Positions 48,784-59,042 of a DNA stretch of 64,000 nt are shown in pieces. The stretch lies in contig NZ_CP067378.1 in NCBI RefSeq assembly GCF_019565505.1, positions 1,674,001 to 1,738,000 on the forward strand, written 5' to 3'. The position numbers and the translations under genes are program-made. Position 1 is the first letter of the stretch. Each line of letters begins with the position of its first letter. Below the pieces are notes generated by a model, which was given only the letters and a program-made list of their open reading frames with translations, searched no databases and was not told the origin of the DNA. The DNA is from Flavobacterium davisii (GTDB lineage Bacteria; Bacteroidota; Bacteroidia; Flavobacteriales; Flavobacteriaceae).

Positions 48784-49341
48784 CTATTCCCTCTTCCAAC
48801 AATCTTCCACGTGGTCATTTACCATTCCTGTTGCCTGCATGTGTGCATACACAACGGTTGAGCCCACAAACTTGAATCCACGTTTTTTTAGATCTTTACT
48901 TAATTTGTCAGATATTTCAGTCGTAGCAGGAACATCATTTAATGTTTTGGGGTTATTGTCTATAGGTTTACCATCAACGAAACCCCAGATGTATTTTGAA
49001 AAAGTTCCAAATTCTTCTCTGATTTTAATAAAAGCTTGCGCATTTGTTACTGTTGCTTTTATTTTAAGCTTATTTCTAACAATACCAGAATCTTCTGCTA
49101 ACAATTCTAATTTTTTTGGACTATATTGTGCTATCTTTTCAAAATCAAAATTATTAAAGGCTTTTCTAAAATTTTCTCTTTTGCTAAGAATGGTATACCA
49201 ACTTAAACCTGCTTGAAAAGTTTCTAATACTAAAAATTCAAAAATTGTTTCATCATCATAAATTGGGTTACCCCATTCATTATCATGGTAGTTACGATAT
49301 AAATTATCTTTTTCACACCAGCTACAACGTTTTTTTTTCAT
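48784..49341 (-). CDS. tag: DNA-3-methyladenine glycosylase I
   Basis: 185 residues, usual for Tag. It starts KKKRCSWCEKDNLYRNYHDNEWG and carries the zinc ligands near both ends (Cys and His at the start, HVEDCW at the end), with the substrate-pocket motif ETFQAGLSWYTILSKRENF. It removes 3-methyladenine from alkylated DNA. It is transcribed alone, divergently from the thioredoxin-fold gene. Confidence 0.95.
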   Translation of the reverse strand: MKKKRCSWCEKDNLYRNYHDNEWGNPIYDDETIFEFLVLETFQAGLSWYTILSKRENFRKAFNNFDFEKIAQYSPKKLELLAEDSGIVRNKLKIKATVTNAQAFIKIREEFGTFSKYIWGFVDGKPIDNNPKTLNDVPATTEISDKLSKDLKKRGFKFVGSTVVYAHMQATGMVNDHVEDCWKRE

Positions 49342-49488
49342 ATTATGTAATTTTTATTACAAAAAAAGTAATTTTTTATATATAAATTTACGTATTAATG
49401 ATGTATATCTATTGTACTATAACTTAATATTTTTATTATAAAATAATAATTTCGTAAAACCTAAAAAACACACAAACTATTAACTATT

Positions 49489-50115
49489 ATGAAAGCAGAA
49501 ATTATCCAAGGCCTATTGAATAGTTATACCTATTCAGAGTATAGAAAATCAGTAGCTGACTTATTAGTTCAAGGGAAGTCTTCAGGTAATGATCAGTCGG
49601 AAGATCATTTATATTATAGTCAATTGAATCAAACTCGTATGAATCGTTTAGATAAAACTTTACAGATTCCAGAGGATGTTTTTAATAATATAAATAAAAT
49701 AAAAAAAGAATATACTTGGTTAGTATTAGCAGAAGGATGGTGTGGTGATGTTGCTCAGATAGCGCCTATTTTGTCTAAAATAAGTTCCGTAACGGATAAA
49801 ATTAATTTACGTTTTGTATTTAGAGATGCAAATGATCCTTTAATGAATTGTTTTTTAACTAATGATGCGCGTGCCATACCTAAACTCATTATTCTAGATA
49901 ATGAAGATTATGAATTAAAAGCAACCCGGGGACCTCGACCTGAAGGAGCTACTAATCTTATAAAAAGTTATAAGGCACAATATGGAGTAGTAGATCAAAC
50001 CGCAAAAAAAGAGTTACAACTTTGGTATCTACATGATAAAGGAAAAAGCACAATGGAGGAGCTGATATCCATCATGATGCGTATAGAAGAATCCGTAAAT
50101 AAAATCTATAATTAA
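49489..50115 (+). CDS. Thioredoxin-fold family protein
   Basis: 208 residues. The thioredoxin fold shows as LVLAEGWCGDVAQIAP at the active-site position and the cis-Pro loop ARAIPKLIIL. Only one cysteine is present where thioredoxins have CxxC (W-C-G-D), so a dithiol exchange role is unlikely and another redox or binding role is probable. A helical N-terminal extension of about 60 residues precedes the fold. Confidence 0.8.
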   Translation: MKAEIIQGLLNSYTYSEYRKSVADLLVQGKSSGNDQSEDHLYYSQLNQTRMNRLDKTLQIPEDVFNNINKIKKEYTWLVLAEGWCGDVAQIAPILSKISSVTDKINLRFVFRDANDPLMNCFLTNDARAIPKLIILDNEDYELKATRGPRPEGATNLIKSYKAQYGVVDQTAKKELQLWYLHDKGKSTMEELISIMMRIEESVNKIYN

Positions 50116-50153
50116 AATTTTAAAAAATAGTCATCCGAAAAAATAACGTAAAT

Positions 50154-50187
50154 GTTTGTCACTTTCATTATAATAAAAGTGACAAAC
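50154..50187. terminator. Hairpin between the thioredoxin-fold gene and truB
   Basis: GTTTGTCACTTT and its complement AAAGTGACAAAC form a perfect 12-base stem with a ten-base loop, between convergent genes. The remainder of 50116-50315 shows nothing further. Confidence 0.6.
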
Positions 50188-50315
50188 TGCGTTATGTCAT
50201 CTTATTTTGATAAATCTTATTCTAATTTTTATAGGAGTGATTAATGTAACGAAATTATTTTTTAAAAGTAAATCCAACATTTTTTACTGGGATTTCTTTG
50301 CATTGATTAGTAAAC

Positions 50316-51020
50316 CTAAAATTGGTTGTTAGGAATTAATTCTGAAAAAAAATCAGGTGTTAATGCTTTTTCTACTGAAAAAGAGCCACTTTTTGTACGT
50401 CGTAAAAGCAGACAGATGTCCTCCAGATTGTAAGGCCTGACCTAAATCATAAGCTAAAGAACGAATGTAAGTACCTTTACTACAGCTAACTCTAAAATCA
50501 ATTTCTGGTAATTCTATTCGAGTAATTTCAAATTCGTAAATGGTAGTCTTACGTGCTTCAATTTCTATTTCTTGACCAGCTCGAGCGTGTTCATATAAGC
50601 GTTTTCCATCCTTTTTAAGGCAGAAAAAACAGGAGGTTTTTGATTTATTTCGCCTATAAATTGTTTAACTGTTTCTGTTATAAGTAGTGGTGTAATATGA
50701 TCAATAGGAAAAGTAGCATTTATGGGAGTCTCTAAATCGTAAGAAGGTGTTGTGGCTCCTAATTGTATAGTTCCAGTATATTCTTTAATCTGTCCCATTA
50801 GTTCAGGAATCCTTTTAGTATATTTTCCTGTACAAACAATTAGTAATCCTGTAGCTAACGGATCTAACGTTCCTGCATGACCAATTTTGAATTTTTTAGG
50901 TAAATCCAAACGATTTTTCAATACGTACTTCAGTTTATTAACAGCCTGAAAGGAACTCCAAGTTAAAGGTTTGTCTATCAGTAAAATTTGTCCGTTTAGT
51001 ATATCTTCTTTTGTGTACAA
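50316..51020 (-). CDS. truB: tRNA pseudouridine55 synthase (two frameshifts)
   Basis: Three frame pieces; the first (50565-51020) has GHAGTLDPLATGLLIVCTGK with the catalytic Asp. One A added near 50608-50612 gives ALKKDGKRLYEHARAGQEIE, and one T removed near 50396-50399 gives LSALRRTKSGSFSVEKALT. The corrected protein has about 234 residues. It makes pseudouridine 55 in the T-loop of tRNAs. Two opposite indels in one housekeeping gene point to base-calling error. Confidence 0.88.
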
Positions 51021-51027
51021 AATGTTA

Positions 51028-51836
51028 TTATTTATTAAAAGAAAAATAGATTAATAATAATGTGCCTGCAATAATACGATACCATCCCCAAGGTTTAAAA
51101 CCGTATTTTTTAATAATACCTATAAAAAGTTTAATAGCTAATACAGCTACTAAAAAGGCTACAATATTTCCTACTACGAACATTGTGATGGTCTCTTTTG
51201 ACTGTAAAATTAATTCAAATCCTTTCATCTGACTATGTTCATACGTTTTTAAAAATACAGTGTAACAGGTTACAGCTAACATAGTAGGAACGGCTAAAAA
51301 GAAAGAAAATTCAGCGGCTACATGACGCGTAAGTCCTTGTTGCATACCTCCAATTATAGAAGCAGCGCTTCTGCTAGTACCGGGCATCATAGCCAAACAC
51401 TGCCAAAAACCGATGGTTACGGCTTTTTTAATAGAAAGATCTTCTTCTGAAGTAATTTGAGGATTTTGAAAAAAACGATCAATAAATAATAAAATAATAC
51501 CTCCTAGAATGAGTACAAAAGCAATTGGAACTGGTTTTTCTAAAACAGCCTCTATTTTGTCATCAAAAAGCTTACCCAATATCAGGGCGGGAATAACTGC
51601 CGCTGTTAATTTGATATAGAAATTCCATTTAGTAAAATCAAAAATTTTTTCCAATACAAAAAGACGACTGCTAGAATAGCACCAAATTGTATTGAAACTT
51701 GAAAGAGTTTTACAAAATCATCTTCTTGAATCCCAAAAAAAGAGCTTGTAAAAATCATGTGAGCGGTAGAGGAAACAGGTAAGTACTCTGTCAAACCTTC
51801 TATTATAGCTATAATAATTGCTTTAAGTAAATCCAT
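51028..51836 (-). CDS. uppP: Undecaprenyl-diphosphatase (frameshifted)
   Basis: The pieces at 51606-51836 and 51028-51654 join into about 269 residues if one T/A is added to the run near 51645 ([16 protein letters not shown]). Both active-site motifs are present: [14 protein letters not shown] and [13 protein letters not shown]. Multiple membrane helices follow the BacA/UppP pattern. It recycles the undecaprenyl carrier for peptidoglycan synthesis and is likely essential or nearly so, so a real break is doubtful. It lies seven bases before truB. Confidence 0.88.
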
Positions 51837-51912
51837 ATTTACATTGAGGATTGGTAAAGTATGAAGGCTTAATTAGTTCGATTAGAGCCCCTTCATAAAT
51901 TACTGCTTTGTT

Positions 51913-52161
51913 TTATTTGTCTTGTTTAAAAATGGAATAGATAACCACACCAAAGCCTGCTAAAATAACAGTTGGTGCTAATCTGATTCTTCTAAAACTG
52001 AAAATTTCAGGATTAAAAACTGCAGGGTCATCACTACCTCCGCCGGCCATTAGTATAAAACCTAAAACAATAACGGCAATACCTATAAGTAAAAATTTAT
52101 AATTTACTTTATCAAAAAGAAATTCGTGTTTTTTATTTTCCATAAAAATAATAGCATTCAA
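51913..52161 (-). CDS. DUF3098 small membrane protein
   Basis: 82 residues with two membrane helices (FLLIGIAVIVLGFILMAGG and LAPTVILAGFGVVIYSIF) around DDPAVFNPEIFSFRR. It is typical of the Bacteroidota family DUF3098, commonly found between ftsX and uppP. The ATG at 52143 (MENKKHEF) is a better start by comparison with the family. Function unknown. Confidence 0.85.
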   Translation of the reverse strand: MNAIIFMENKKHEFLFDKVNYKFLLIGIAVIVLGFILMAGGGSDDPAVFNPEIFSFRRIRLAPTVILAGFGVVIYSIFKQDK

Positions 52162-52221
52162 ATTTTAGATTTCAGGATGAACAGTTTACGTATAAATCCT
52201 ACAATCTATCATCTAAAAAGA

Positions 52222-53097
52222 TTAATATAAATCGTCTGTTCTTAAATTTAAAAAACGTTGTGTGGCAAAATAAGTACTTAACCAAGTAATTAAAACACCA
52301 ATTCCAAATACACTTAATAGTATGAAAATTATGGAAACCATATCATTAAATACACCTAAAGTTGGCCAAATATTATCTATGTAAAATAACACACCCAATA
52401 GTGCTATGATGGCCACACCAGCTCCTATCATGCCTAATTTTACACTTCTCATTATAAAAGGTTTTCTTATAAAAGCTTTAGTTGCTCCAACCATTTGCAT
52501 TGTTTTGATAATAAATCGGTTAGCATAGATAGACAAGCGTAAAGAACTATTAATTAATAAAACAGCCACTACCGTTAAAAAACCACTTATTATAAGAATC
52601 CACATACTGGCTTTTTTAACATTTTCATTCACCATTTTCACTAATTGTTTATCATAAAAAATATCTGCTACTAAAGGATTTTCTCTTAGTTTACGTTCAA
52701 TTTTTGCTACGCTATCATTTTCAACATAGTCGGCACGTAAATGAATATCAAAAGAATTTTTTAGAGGATTCATGCCTAAGAATTCCGTAAAATTTTCGCC
52801 TAATGTTTTTTCGTGTTCTTTAGCAGCTTGCTCTTTTGATATAAAAACATAATCTTTAGCAAACTTAGCTTCCTTAAGCATTTCGCCATATTTTGTTAAA
52901 GTGGTATCCTTAGCATCATCTTTGAAAAAAACAGTCATTGTAATTCCTTCTTTGAAATCATTAGACAATTTTTTGGCATTAACGATGAATAATGCTAACA
53001 ATCCTAACATAAAAAGTACTAAACCTACACTTAATATCACTGAAAAATACGATGTAATTAATCGGCGTTTTTGAAACTTATCAAAAGATGAACTCAT
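52222..53097 (-). CDS. ftsX: Cell division protein FtsX
   Basis: 291 residues with the FtsX layout: one N-terminal membrane helix (about 20-42), a periplasmic domain (ITMTVFFKDDA through AKIERKLRENPLV) and three C-terminal helices. With FtsE it forms an ABC-like complex that activates cell-wall hydrolases at division. It heads the run ftsX, DUF3098, uppP, truB, typical of Bacteroidota. Confidence 0.93.
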   Translation of the reverse strand: MSSSFDKFQKRRLITSYFSVILSVGLVLFMLGLLALFIVNAKKLSNDFKEGITMTVFFKDDAKDTTLTKYGEMLKEAKFAKDYVFISKEQAAKEHEKTLGENFTEFLGMNPLKNSFDIHLRADYVENDSVAKIERKLRENPLVADIFYDKQLVKMVNENVKKASMWILIISGFLTVVAVLLINSSLRLSIYANRFIIKTMQMVGATKAFIRKPFIMRSVKLGMIGAGVAIIALLGVLFYIDNIWPTLGVFNDMVSIIFILLSVFGIGVLITWLSTYFATQRFLNLRTDDLY

Positions 53098-53216
53098 ACA
53101 GTATATTTATTTGGGGTAAAAATAACAAAGATTTTCTTTATGTAAAGTTAATAATGCGCAAAGTTTCCACTTTCTTATAATAAATGTAAATTTGCACAAA
53201 TCTTAAATAAAAAGAG

Positions 53217-54219
53217 TTGAAAAAAATAGCTTTTTACTGTTGTTTGCTATTAAATTGGGGTTTATTTAGTCAAACAAATGATACCTTGATAGCAATCAAA
53301 ACCGATAAACTTGAAACAAAAGACAAAACACAATCCTATCCAATTGATTTTAACACTAGTCGAATTTATAATAAGCCTCGAATTTTAGACGCTATTACCT
53401 TTTTACCAAAAGATTTTATCACGACGAGTAAAGACTTTGTAGCTAAAGATCATGCTTGGTATTTAGGTGGAGCGGTTGCAGGTACTGCTGTTTTAGTTCC
53501 TTTTGATCAATCTATTACCAATTCATCGCGTGAATTTTCTGATCGTATAGGATTAAGTTCTAACAATACATACGGTAAGTTTGGTCCCTTACAAAATATT
53601 CCTAAGAATTTAGGAGCAGGTCTTTATTTAATTGGGAATGGTACCACTGTTATTTTATTAACTGCTGGATTTACAACTTTTGGTTTACTGAGTAATGATT
53701 ATAGAGCTTTGTCAACAGCTAGTGGATTGATTGAAAGTTTAGCCTTATCAGGTGTATATGTTCAATTTTTAAAACGCGTTACAGGACGAGAAAGCCCATT
53801 TATTGCGCGCGAAAATGGCAACCCCCGGTGGTGATTGGAATCCTTTTCCTAGTTTTTCAGCTTATGCAAAATCTACACCACATTATGATGCTATGCCTTC
53901 AGGACATCTCACCACAATTATGTCGGCCTTAACTGTAATTACAACTAATTATCCAGACTATAAATGGATTAAACCTGTTGGATATACGCTAATAGCAGGT
54001 ATGTGTTTTCAAATGGTTCAAAGTGAAGTACATTGGATTTCTGATTATCCTTTAGCGTTACTGATCGGATATTTTTCAGGTAAAAATATTGCTAAAAGAA
54101 GATTTAAAGATGTTAACAATAATATAGGACTACAACTTAATAAACCTAAATATGAAATGAATATAATAGGTTCTAATACACCCCATTTTAAAACATTAGG
54201 ATTATCCATTACTTTTTAG
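53217..54219 (+). CDS. PAP2-family phosphatase, first of two (frameshifted)
   Basis: The pieces at 53217-53834 and 53803-54219 join into about 333 residues if one C is removed from the C5 run near 53822-53826 (ENGTPGGDWNPF). Start: TTG at 53217, followed by a signal peptide (KKIAFYCCLLLNWGLFSQ). PAP2 motifs are KRVTGRESPF, PSGHLTTIMS and SEVHWISDYPLALLIGY with the catalytic His residues. It is a periplasmic lipid phosphatase; the substrate is unknown. Confidence 0.82.
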
Positions 54220-54226
54220 ATAGATT

Positions 54227-54975
54227 ATGAAAAAACAAAAATTGATTTATTTATTATTAGTTAGTTATATCTGTGCCTTTTCTGGTTTTGCACAAATAAC
54301 AGATACAATACATGAAAAAAACCAAAAGGATATTTTGAGTGTAAAAAAAATGATTATTCCAGCTACATTAATAACATCAGGTATTATCTTACGTACACCT
54401 GCTTGGCGTAATCAATTATTAGATTTTAAAAACCAATTATTTGGAGCTTCTTTTAGTACGAAAGTAGACGATTATATACAGTATATTCCTATTATTCAAA
54501 CCTTAGGAGGTAAAAGCATAGGTATTGAAAGTAAGCACGGATATAAACAAATGATTACCAATCAAATTATTTCGAATGCTATTAGTGCTGCTGTTGTACA
54601 CGGACTAAAAAATTCTGTTAAAGATTTGCGTCCTGATGGTTCTGCCAATAATTCATTTCCTTCAGGGCATGCAGCAACTGCTTTCACTAATGCTATGATT
54701 CAATATTTAGAATATAAAGATTCTAACAAATGGTATGCTGCTTCTGGTTTTTTATTTGCAACGGCTACAGGAGTCTTAAGAGTTGCTAATACGCGTCATT
54801 GGCAGGCGATGTTGCTGCGGGCGCAGGAATAGGAATGGCATCTGCCATTGTAGTACATTATTGGAGTCCTTTTAGATGGGATCAAGCAAAAAAAGATAAA
54901 AGAATGAGCTATATTGCTTATCCTATTTTAAATGAAAAAGCGTATGGTTTAGGTTTTATTGGAAAGCTTAATTAA
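54227..54975 (+). CDS. PAP2-family phosphatase, second of two (frameshifted)
   Basis: As sequenced the frame ends at 54832. One G added near 54801 gives TRHWAGDVAAGAGIG and continues to TAA at 54975, about 249 residues. It has a signal peptide (IYLLLVSYICAFSGFAQ) and PAP2 motifs KNSVKDLRPDGSA, FPSGHAATAF and RVANTRHW. It follows the first PAP2 gene by seven bases. The two are paralogues with the same domain. Confidence 0.82.
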
Positions 54976-55032
54976 AGCTTGTATTATTTTAAAAAAATCA
55001 TTAGGTATCACTCCAAATAAATAAAAATAAAG

Positions 55033-57897
55033 ATGAAATATTTTCACAACGAAATTGAAGCCAAATGGCAAAAGTACTGGGCAGACCATAAAACATTTGC
55101 TGCATCAAATAATTCAGACAAACCTAAATACTACGTACTCGATATGTTTCCATATCCATCAGGAGCTGGATTACATGTAGGACATCCGTTGGGCTATATT
55201 GCTTCAGATATTGTCGCACGTTATAAACGTCATCAGGGATACAATGTATTACACCCACAAGGATATGATTCTTTTGGTTTACCAGCAGAACAATATGCCA
55301 TTCAAACAGGTCAACATCCTGAAAAAACAACACTTGAAAATATTACTCGTTATCGTGAACAATTAGATAAAATTGGTTTTTCATTTGATTGGGAGCGTGA
55401 AGTACGTACTTCTAATCCAGATTACTATAAACACACCCAATGGATTTTTATTCAATTATTCAATTCGTGGTATAATAAGAATACAGATAAGGCGGAAGCT
55501 ATTTCAACTTTAGTTTCTGTTTTTGAAAAAGAAGGAAATAATAAGATAAATGCAGTTTGCGATGATAACATTACTGTGTTTACGGCTAATGAATGGAAAT
55601 CTTATACATTAGAAGAACAACAAAAAATCTTATTACAATATAGATTAACCTATTTAGCCGAAACTGAGGTAAACTGGTGTCCTGCTTTAGGAACAGTATT
55701 AGCCAATGACGAAATTGTAAATGGTGTTTCAGAACGTGGTGGTCACCCAGTAATTCGTAAAAAAATGACCCAATGGTCGATGCGAATTTCGGCGTATGCA
55801 GAACGATTATTGCAAGGTTTGGATACCATCGATTGGACAGAATCGTTGAAAGAATCACAACGTAACTGGATTGGAAAATCAGTTGGTGCTTCTGTCTCGT
55901 TCAAAGTTCTTCCAACTTCCAACTTCCAACTCCCAGCTACAATTGAAGTATTCACTACTCGCCCTGATACGATTTTCGGGGTGACGTTTATGACATTGGC
56001 ACCAGAGCACGAATTGGTAGCAAAAATTACCACTCCAAAGCAAAAAGCTGCCGTAGATGCGTATATCGAAGCAACAGCAAAACGTTCAGAAAGAGAACGT
56101 ATGGCGGATGTGAAAACTATTTCTGGGGTATTTACGGGTGCCTATGCAGAACATCCATTTACTAAAGAACCAATTCCAATTTGGATTGGCGATTATGTAT
56201 TGGCTGGATATGGAACGGGAGCGGTTATGGCGGTTCCTTGTGGGGATGAACGTGATTATGCGTTTGCAAATTTCTTCAAAGGAGCGAATGGAATGCCAGC
56301 TATTAAAAATATTTTCAATCAAGATATTTCTGAAGCAGCTTACGGCGAAAAAGGTGGTTTCGAATTGGTTGATTCTGATTTCTTAAACGGATTGGATTAC
56401 AAAAACGGAACGAAAAAAGTAATCGAAGAATTAGAAAAAATAGGAGCAGGAAAAGCCAAAGTAAATTACCGTTTACGCGATGCGGTATTCTCACGTCAAC
56501 GTTATTGGGGAGAACCATTTCCAGTATATTATGTGAATGGCATGCCTCAAATGATTGATTCAAAACATTTACCAATTGTATTGCCAGAAGTAGAAAAATA
56601 CTTACCAACAGAGGACGGACAACCACCACTTGGTAATGCTAAAGAATGGTATTGGAACCCAACTTTAGGTAAAGTGGTTTCCCCTCCGAAGGAGGGGTCA
56701 GGGGAGGCTTATCCTTTAGAACTAAATACCATGCCGGGTTGGGCAGGTTCGTCTTGGTACTGGATGCGTTATATGGATGCTGCTAACGAAAATGAATTTG
56801 CAAGTCAAGAAGCTTTACAATATTGGGAAAATGTCGATTTATACATCGGTGGAAGCGAACACGCTACAGGTCACTTATTGTATGCTCGTTTTTGGAACAA
56901 ATTCTTAAAAGATAGAGGTTTCGCTCCAACGGAAGAACCGTTCAAAAAATTGATTAATCAGGGAATGATTTTAGGGATGAGTGCCTTTGTATATAGAAGT
57001 GAGGATTCAAAAACATTCTATTCAAAAGGATTGATTAAAAACAAAAATATATATCCTATTCACGTTGATTTATCTTGCATCAATGATATTACCAATGAAT
57101 TAGATATAGAAAAATTCAAAGCACATCCTTTATATTCGGATTATGTAAATGCAGAATTCATTTTAGAAGACGGTAAATACATTGTAGGACGCGAAGTCGA
57201 AAAAATGTCGAAATCGAAATACAACGTAGTCAATCCAGATGATATTTGTAACGAATACGGAGCAGATACACTACGTTTATATGAAATGTTCTTAGGGCCA
57301 TTAGAGCAAGCAAAACCTTGGAATACAGCTGGTATTACAGGTGTTTACGGTTTCTTGAAAAAATTATGGAAATTATACCATACAGGTCCAGACGATAGTT
57401 TTTACGTTTCTGACGCCCCTCCTTCGGAGGGCTCGGGGGAGGCTTTTAAATCGTTACATAAAACCATTAAAAAAGTAACGGAAGATATTGAGAATTTCTC
57501 TTTCAATACTTCGGTGTCACAGTTTATGATTTGTGTGAACGAATTGTCACAGCAAAAATGCAATCACCGTGCCATTCTTGAGCCTTTAGCGGTGTTGGTT
57601 TCGCCTTATGCGCCACATATTGCAGAGGAATTATGGAGTGCATTAGGACACGAAGGGTCAATTGCTACCGTTGCTTTTCCTCAATTTGAAGAAAAGTATT
57701 TAGTAGAAAGCGAGAAAGAATATCCAGTATCTTTCAATGGGAAAATGCGTTTCACGATTAAGTTACCTTTAGATTTAACCAAGGAGCAAATCGAAGAAAT
57801 TGTAATGGCAGATGAGCGTACACAAAATCAATTACAAGGTAAAACTCCTAATAAGGTAATTATCGTTCCTGGTAAAATTATTAATTTAGTGGGATAG
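55033..57897 (+). CDS. leuS: Leucyl-tRNA synthetase
   Basis: 954 residues, at the long end for the Bacteroidota form. Class I signatures are PYPSGAGLHVGHPLGY (HIGH) and EKMSKSKYNVVNPDDI (KMSKS); the editing domain shows FTTRPDTIFGVTF. Three repeat-derived peptides are inserted in frame: LPTSNFQLPA at the edge of the editing domain, SPPKEGSGEA, and APPSEGSGEA near the anticodon-binding domain. These sit in surface loops by position and the frame is otherwise intact. Confidence 0.97.
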   Translation: MKYFHNEIEAKWQKYWADHKTFAASNNSDKPKYYVLDMFPYPSGAGLHVGHPLGYIASDIVARYKRHQGYNVLHPQGYDSFGLPAEQYAIQTGQHPEKTTLENITRYREQLDKIGFSFDWEREVRTSNPDYYKHTQWIFIQLFNSWYNKNTDKAEAISTLVSVFEKEGNNKINAVCDDNITVFTANEWKSYTLEEQQKILLQYRLTYLAETEVNWCPALGTVLANDEIVNGVSERGGHPVIRKKMTQWSMRISAYAERLLQGLDTIDWTESLKESQRNWIGKSVGASVSFKVLPTSNFQLPATIEVFTTRPDTIFGVTFMTLAPEHELVAKITTPKQKAAVDAYIEATAKRSERERMADVKTISGVFTGAYAEHPFTKEPIPIWIGDYVLAGYGTGAVMAVPCGDERDYAFANFFKGANGMPAIKNIFNQDISEAAYGEKGGFELVDSDFLNGLDYKNGTKKVIEELEKIGAGKAKVNYRLRDAVFSRQRYWGEPFPVYYVNGMPQMIDSKHLPIVLPEVEKYLPTEDGQPPLGNAKEWYWNPTLGKVVSPPKEGSGEAYPLELNTMPGWAGSSWYWMRYMDAANENEFASQEALQYWENVDLYIGGSEHATGHLLYARFWNKFLKDRGFAPTEEPFKKLINQGMILGMSAFVYRSEDSKTFYSKGLIKNKNIYPIHVDLSCINDITNELDIEKFKAHPLYSDYVNAEFILEDGKYIVGREVEKMSKSKYNVVNPDDICNEYGADTLRLYEMFLGPLEQAKPWNTAGITGVYGFLKKLWKLYHTGPDDSFYVSDAPPSEGSGEAFKSLHKTIKKVTEDIENFSFNTSVSQFMICVNELSQQKCNHRAILEPLAVLVSPYAPHIAEELWSALGHEGSIATVAFPQFEEKYLVESEKEYPVSFNGKMRFTIKLPLDLTKEQIEEIVMADERTQNQLQGKTPNKVIIVPGKIINLVG
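55908..55938 (+). repeat. CCAACTT repeat inside leuS
   Basis: TCCAACTTCCAACTTCCAAC words, as in the thiH-thiF gap, are read in frame as LPTSNFQLPA just before the editing domain motif. Confidence 0.6.
56680..56708 (+). repeat. G/C palindrome inside leuS, copy 1
   Basis: CCCCTCCGAAGGAGGGG is a perfect stem followed by TCAGGGGAGG; translated in frame as SPPKEGSGEA. Confidence 0.65.
57415..57443 (+). repeat. G/C palindrome inside leuS, copy 2
   Basis: CCCTCCTTCGGAGGGCTCGG is the same kind of palindrome, read in the same frame as APPSEGSGEA. Confidence 0.65.
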
Positions 57898-57969
57898 CTT
57901 CTAAAAGCTATTTTAAAATAAAATGCTACTTAGGTTTATAATTAAATAAAAGTTTATATCAAAAAATAG

Positions 57970-58008
57970 AACCCCGAAAAGCTCAAAAAGAGTTAAAACG
58001 GGGTTTTT
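57970..58008 (+). terminator. leuS terminator
   Basis: AACCCCG pairs with CGGGGTT and is followed by TTTTATT, about 70 bases past the leuS stop. Confidence 0.65.
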
Positions 58009-58009
58009 A

Positions 58010-58214
58010 TTAAATCCAAATTCCATCATGACTCGAACGAAGTGAATTGGAGGAAGCCAATCTATTCCTCTTTATTTTTCTTTCAATTCAAGCACGTACT
58101 CCCATTTTAAGTATCAACAGGTTTCCTCTTTCTTCTTCTAAAATTTCCTGTGAGTACTTGAATTTGTTGATTTTTTTGTTTCAAAACGAAGTCTAATACG
58201 GAATCTGAATTTAA
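58010..58214. repeat. Palindromic repeat element, family A, copy 2
   Basis: Diverged copy of the element at 48363-48571. Inverted ends are TTAAATCCAAATTCC and GGAATCTGAATTTAA; the interior arms around CAAGCACGTACTC are shared. It fills much of the gap 57898-58391, where I see no gene. Confidence 0.6.
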
Positions 58215-58391
58215 TTCAGATTATGTAATAGATTATATAGTGTGTAAAAAGGCTCACCTATTTTTTATTACTTTCGTTTCAACCCAGTCTTATCAATCAT
58301 CTTTCCTCTTAATTTTTCAACAAGAGAATAATATTCTTTTTTTTGTTTTATTTAGAAACAAAAGTTAACTTTCGATTTCATTTTTAAACTA

Positions 58392-58862
58392 ATGCGAGTA
58401 AATCATTTACAAATTGAAATTGACGGTATAGACAAAGAAATCTTACGTTTTTTAATGGAAGATGCTCGTAAACCTATTTTACAAATTGCGAATAAAATAG
58501 GAATTTCGGGAGCTGCTATTCATCAGAGGTTAAGAAAATTAGAAGAGGCCAAGGTTATTTCTGGTTCAAAATTCATTGTTAATACAAAAGTTTTAGGATA
58601 TAGTACTATGGCATTTGTAGGGATCTATTTAGATCGTGCTGCTCGAAATTCAGAAGCGGTTAAAGAATTAAGTAAAATACCCGAGGTATTAGAATGTCAT
58701 TATACTACAGGTAATTGGAGTATTTTAATAAAAATGATTTGTCGTGATAATGAACATTTAATGCAATTACTAAATAGTAAAATTCAATCTATAGAAGGGG
58801 TTTCTAGAACCGAAACTTTTATATCATTAGATCAACAAATAGAAAGACAAATACAATTATAA
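58392..58862 (+). CDS. Lrp/AsnC family transcriptional regulator
   Basis: 156 residues. The N-terminal winged helix (IDKEILRFLMEDARKPILQI, GISGAAIHQRLRKLEEAKVI) is followed by an AsnC/Lrp ligand-binding domain (VFGIYLD-like FVGIYLDRA, VLECHYTTGNWSILIKM). It senses an amino acid or similar ligand and forms octamers. Neighbours do not reveal the target genes. Confidence 0.92.
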   Translation: MRVNHLQIEIDGIDKEILRFLMEDARKPILQIANKIGISGAAIHQRLRKLEEAKVISGSKFIVNTKVLGYSTMAFVGIYLDRAARNSEAVKELSKIPEVLECHYTTGNWSILIKMICRDNEHLMQLLNSKIQSIEGVSRTETFISLDQQIERQIQL

Positions 58863-59042
58863 TTTATTTTTAAAAGAAAACCTTAAAAAGGGATTCAAAA
58901 AGTCCGTGATTTTGTTATCCTCGCCACAAGGAAAAATCATATATTGATCATAATTTTCCTATTATCGGATTGACAAACTAAATATTCGATCTTTCCTTTA
59001 TGAATCTCTCTTTAAGGCTATTTGTTAGTTCAGTTATAAAGA

